A stretch of DNA of 64,000 nt from NCBI RefSeq assembly GCF_009647605.1, contig NZ_WJIF01000002.1, forward strand, positions 1-64,000. The letters are read 5' to 3'. Made by a program: the position numbers and the translations under genes. The notes under the pieces are model-generated. The model saw only the letters and a list, made by a program, of their open reading frames with translations. It ran no database searches and had not been told where the DNA came from. Every line of letters begins with the position of its first letter. Position 1 is the first letter of the stretch. Shown here one piece after another: positions 61,253 through 64,000 of this stretch. This stretch comes from Agromyces agglutinans (GTDB lineage: Bacteria > Actinomycetota > Actinomycetes > Actinomycetales > Microbacteriaceae).

Positions 61253-62703
61253 ATCGCGAGCTCAAGCGCATCACGATCCTCGTGCTCGTGATGTTCCTCA
61301 CCCTCTTCGCCGCCTCGTCGGTGATCCAGGTCGCGCAGGCCGGCACCCTCGCCGAGGATCCGCGCAATTCCCGCACGCTCTACGAGAGCTATTCGGTCGA
61401 ACGCGGCCCGATCCTCGTCGACGGCGAGCCGATCGCGTTCTCGCAGCCCTCCGACGACGACTACCGCTTCCAGCGGGTGTACGCCAACGGGCCGCTGTAC
61501 GCGCCCGTGACCGGGTTCATCCCCGTCAACGGCGAAGCCACCGGGCTCGAGCAGTCGCTGAACTCGTACCTCTCGGGCCAGTCCTCGAGCCAGTTCTTCG
61601 ACCAGCTCAACCGGCTCATCTCCGGGCAGGATCCGATGGGCGCATCGGTCGAGGTCGCCATCGACCCGATCGCCCAGCAGGCCGCGTGGGACGCGCTCGG
61701 CGATAACACCGGCGCCGTCATCGTGACCGAGCCGACGACCGGGCGCATCCTCGCGATGGTGACGAAGCCGACCTACGACCCGAACCAGCTCGCCGTGCAC
61801 GACGGCGATGCGGTCCAGGCGACGTACCAGTCGCTCGTCGAGGACCCGATGGACCCCCTGTTCAACCGCGCCACCGGTGGCGACATGAACCCCCCGGGTT
61901 CCGTGTTCAAGCTCGTCGTGACCGCCGCCGCGCTCGAGTCGGGCCGGTACACGCCCGACAGCACCTTCCCGAACCCCGGCACGTACACGCTCCCGGGCAG
62001 CAGCTCGATCGTGCGCAACTCGGGTGGCGGCACCTGCGGCGGCGGCGCCACGGTCACCCTCGCCGACGCCCTCCGCCTCTCCTGCAACATCCCGTTCGCG
62101 GAGCTCGGCGTCGAGCTCGGCGACACCGCGATCCGGGAGCAGGCGCAGAAGTTCGGGTTCAACAGCGAGTTCGAGATCCCGACGGCGACCGAGCCGAGCG
62201 TCTACCCGCGCGGACTCGACGACGCGCAGACCGCGCTGAGTGCGTTCGGCCAGGGTTCGGTGCGCGCGACCCCGCTCCAGATGGCGATGGTGTCGTCGGC
62301 GATCGCCAACGGCGGCATCGTGCTGAACCCGACGCTCGTCGACGCCATCACGGCGCCCGACTTCCGCCCGATCCAGGAGTTCGAGCCCTCGGAATTCGGC
62401 CGCGCGATCAGCGAGGCGACCGCCGCGACGATGGTCGAGATGATGGTGAACGGCGTCGAGAACGGTGCCGCGAGTAATGCAAGAATAGACGGCGTCAGCG
62501 TGGCCGGTAAGACAGGTACCGCGGAGAACGGCGAGGACGATCCGTACACTCTCTGGTTCACAGGTTTTGCCCCCGCCGACGACCCCCAGTACGCGATCAC
62601 GGTGCTGGTGGAAGATGGCGGGGGACTTGGTCAGGAGGGGTACGGCAACTTGATCGCCGCGCCCATCGCACAACAGGTACTAGAGGCGGTGCTGAACAAA
62701 TGA
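61249..62703 (+). CDS. pbpA: class B penicillin-binding protein PbpA
   Basis: A 484-residue transpeptidase with one N-terminal membrane helix (about 8-29), a short pedestal domain and the penicillin-binding fold: Ser218-x-x-Lys221 in 'PPGSVFKLV', Ser-Cys-Asn in 'LRLSCNIPF' and 'GKTGTAEN'. It overlaps rodA and pknA by 4 bases each, so polymerase, crosslinker and kinase are coupled. Confidence 0.95.
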   Translation: MNRELKRITILVLVMFLTLFAASSVIQVAQAGTLAEDPRNSRTLYESYSVERGPILVDGEPIAFSQPSDDDYRFQRVYANGPLYAPVTGFIPVNGEATGLEQSLNSYLSGQSSSQFFDQLNRLISGQDPMGASVEVAIDPIAQQAAWDALGDNTGAVIVTEPTTGRILAMVTKPTYDPNQLAVHDGDAVQATYQSLVEDPMDPLFNRATGGDMNPPGSVFKLVVTAAALESGRYTPDSTFPNPGTYTLPGSSSIVRNSGGGTCGGGATVTLADALRLSCNIPFAELGVELGDTAIREQAQKFGFNSEFEIPTATEPSVYPRGLDDAQTALSAFGQGSVRATPLQMAMVSSAIANGGIVLNPTLVDAITAPDFRPIQEFEPSEFGRAISEATAATMVEMMVNGVENGAASNARIDGVSVAGKTGTAENGEDDPYTLWFTGFAPADDPQYAITVLVEDGGGLGQEGYGNLIAAPIAQQVLEAVLNK

Positions 62704-64000
62704 GACCGAGTGCTGGGCTCACCTTCGGTGGACGGTACGAGCTGCAATCCCGCATCGCCATCGGCGGTATGGGCGAGGTGTGGCAGGCCACCGACCTCGT
62801 CATCGGGCGGCAGGTCGCCATCAAGATCCTGAAGGACGAGTACCTGGGCGACCCCGGGTTCCTCGAGCGGTTCCGTGCCGAGGCCCGCCACGCCGCACTC
62901 GTCAACCACGAGGGCATCGCGAACGTCTTCGACTACGGCGAGGAAGACGGCAGCGCCTACCTCGTGATGGAACTCGTACCCGGCGAGGCGCTCTCGACCA
63001 TCCTCGAGCGCGAGCACGTGCTGTCGACCGACAAGGTCCTCGACATCGTCGCCCAGACCGCGGCGGCGCTCCAGGCCGCGCATGCGGCCGGCCTCGTGCA
63101 CCGCGACATCAAGCCGGGCAACCTGCTGATCACGCCCGACGGCCGCGTCAAGATCACCGACTTCGGCATCGCGCGCATCGCCGACCAGGTGCCGCTGACC
63201 GCGACCGGCCAGGTCATGGGCACGGTGCAGTACCTCTCGCCCGAGCAGGCGTCGGGCCACCCGGCGTCGCCGACGACCGACATCTACTCGCTCGGCATCG
63301 TCGCGTACGAGTGCCTCGCGGGCCGTCGCCCGTTCACGGGCGAGTCGCAGGTCGCGATCGCGATGGCGCAGATCAACGAGACGCCGCCCGACCTGCCGGT
63401 CACGGTCTCCGAGCCGGTGCGCAACCTCGTCTACGCGTGCATCGCGAAGAACCCTGCCGATCGCCCGCAGTCGGCCGCGCACCTCGCGCGTGCCGCGCAG
63501 GCGCTGCGCCGGGGCGACGTGCACGCGGCCGCCGCGGCGGTTCCCGCCGTGCTCGGCGCCGCAGGCGCCACCGCGGCGACGATGCTCATGCCGCAGCAGG
63601 GCCAGACGGCCGCGACGACGGTGCTCGCGACGGGCACCGCCACCGAAGTCGACGAAGAGGGCGAGCCCGAAGAGAAGAAGCGCAGCCCGTGGACGTGGCC
63701 GCTCATCATCCTCATCGCGATCCTCGCGATCGTGCTCATCGGCACGATCATCGCGCTGCTGAGCAACCAGGGGCGCGACACGCCGTCCAGCACGACGACG
63801 AAGCCGCCGAGCACCAGCACGAGTGCCCCGTCGACGACGGCACCGCCGCCCACGACCGAAGCGCCCGAGACGATCCAGATCGACCGTGCCGCGTACCTCG
63901 GCATGAACGTCGACGACGCCGCGGCGGCGATCGAGGCGCTCGGCCTGCCGACCACCCGTGAAGAGGGCGGGCGTGCGACCGACCCTGCACAAACGAACAC
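62700..64000 (+). CDS. pknA: PknA/PknB-type Ser/Thr protein kinase (partial, 3' end off window)
   Basis: At least 433 residues. The kinase domain covers 12-275: '[12 protein letters not shown]' loop, Lys42, Asp136 in 'VHRDIKPGN', 'DFG' 154-156 and activation loop '[18 protein letters not shown]'. A juxtamembrane linker, one membrane helix (about 330-352), a Ser/Thr/Pro-rich stalk and the start of a PASTA-like domain ('[22 protein letters not shown]') follow before the window ends. The PASTA part suggests PknB-like sensing although the gene position is that of pknA; a second kinase gene may follow. Confidence 0.93.
   Translation, partial: MRPSAGLTFGGRYELQSRIAIGGMGEVWQATDLVIGRQVAIKILKDEYLGDPGFLERFRAEARHAALVNHEGIANVFDYGEEDGSAYLVMELVPGEALSTILEREHVLSTDKVLDIVAQTAAALQAAHAAGLVHRDIKPGNLLITPDGRVKITDFGIARIADQVPLTATGQVMGTVQYLSPEQASGHPASPTTDIYSLGIVAYECLAGRRPFTGESQVAIAMAQINETPPDLPVTVSEPVRNLVYACIAKNPADRPQSAAHLARAAQALRRGDVHAAAAAVPAVLGAAGATAATMLMPQQGQTAATTVLATGTATEVDEEGEPEEKKRSPWTWPLIILIAILAIVLIGTIIALLSNQGRDTPSSTTTKPPSTSTSAPSTTAPPPTTEAPETIQIDRAAYLGMNVDDAAAAIEALGLPTTREEGGRATDPAQTN

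Overview
The window is about 70% G+C, with dense genes, many GTG starts and 4-base ATGA/GTGA stop-start overlaps. It carries an actinobacterial FHA/PP2C/Ser-Thr kinase/RodA/PbpA cell-wall cluster, an ESX-type secretion locus and mycosin proteases. The frequent 'gcatcc/ggatgc' codons and the gene complement suggest a soil or plant-associated member of the Microbacteriaceae (Agromyces-like). That family-level placement is inference. No insertion sequence, prophage, CRISPR array or rRNA was seen. No gene-free stretch exceeds 300 bases; the longest are about 260 bases (33743-33999) and 200 bases (47262-47457, 53754-53954).

Layout. 1-7662: part of a type VII (ESX-like) locus. Two WXG100 proteins, a small helical protein, a mycosin and a Gly/Pro-rich secreted candidate run leftward, divergent from eccD-eccB-mycP; eccC is not in the window. 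7721-11686: an FHA membrane protein, a TetR/SDR divergent pair with a perfect 20-bp palindrome between them, and an HSL-type hydrolase. 11688-19453: a phosphonate uptake and degradation operon (phnD-phnC-double phnE-FAD oxidoreductase-PhnX-like hydrolase-alcohol dehydrogenase) read leftward, with a divergent PhnF-type GntR regulator. 19468-20520: an EamA-type exporter behind an RNA that matches the ykkC/guanidine-I riboswitch, with an RBS-sequestering hairpin.

20540-29256: a large arsenic island. It has arsR-MFS divergent from arsO-arsN1, then an ArsR-ArsC fusion, an aquaporin, arsC, an N-terminally extended arsC and a thioredoxin reductase (arsT), then a cysteine-free arsR and a second ArsR-ArsC fusion. 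No ArsB or Acr3 pump is present; the aquaporin and/or MFS protein probably provide the arsenite exit. 29235-33742: a pstSCAB phosphate operon ending in a winged-helix regulator with a degenerate receiver. It converges on the arsenic island with a 22-bp tail overlap. The pstS promoter has a PHO box beside a copy of the same ATAGA-N5-GTCTA inverted repeat found at two arsenic promoters, which hints that phosphate and arsenate handling are linked.

34000-40379: a SRAP/HMCES-type DNA-protein crosslink protein, a DUF2306 membrane protein, MarR, a TetR-hydrolase fusion protein and a divergent MMPL transporter with a long coiled coil. 40456-47261: a sulfatase module with two Cys-type sulfatases, their formylglycine-generating enzyme and a SulP anion transporter. 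47458-53565: DUF389 protein, GerW-like protein, DHA2 efflux pump, GlsB-type membrane protein, deazaflavin-type reductase, old yellow enzyme and its MarR regulator with two palindromic operators. 53672-64000: tRNA-Leu(CAG), a HAD/GH65 disaccharide phosphorylase pair, then fhaA-fhaB-pstP-rodA-pbpA-pknA, the conserved growth and division cluster, cut by the window edge inside the kinase gene.
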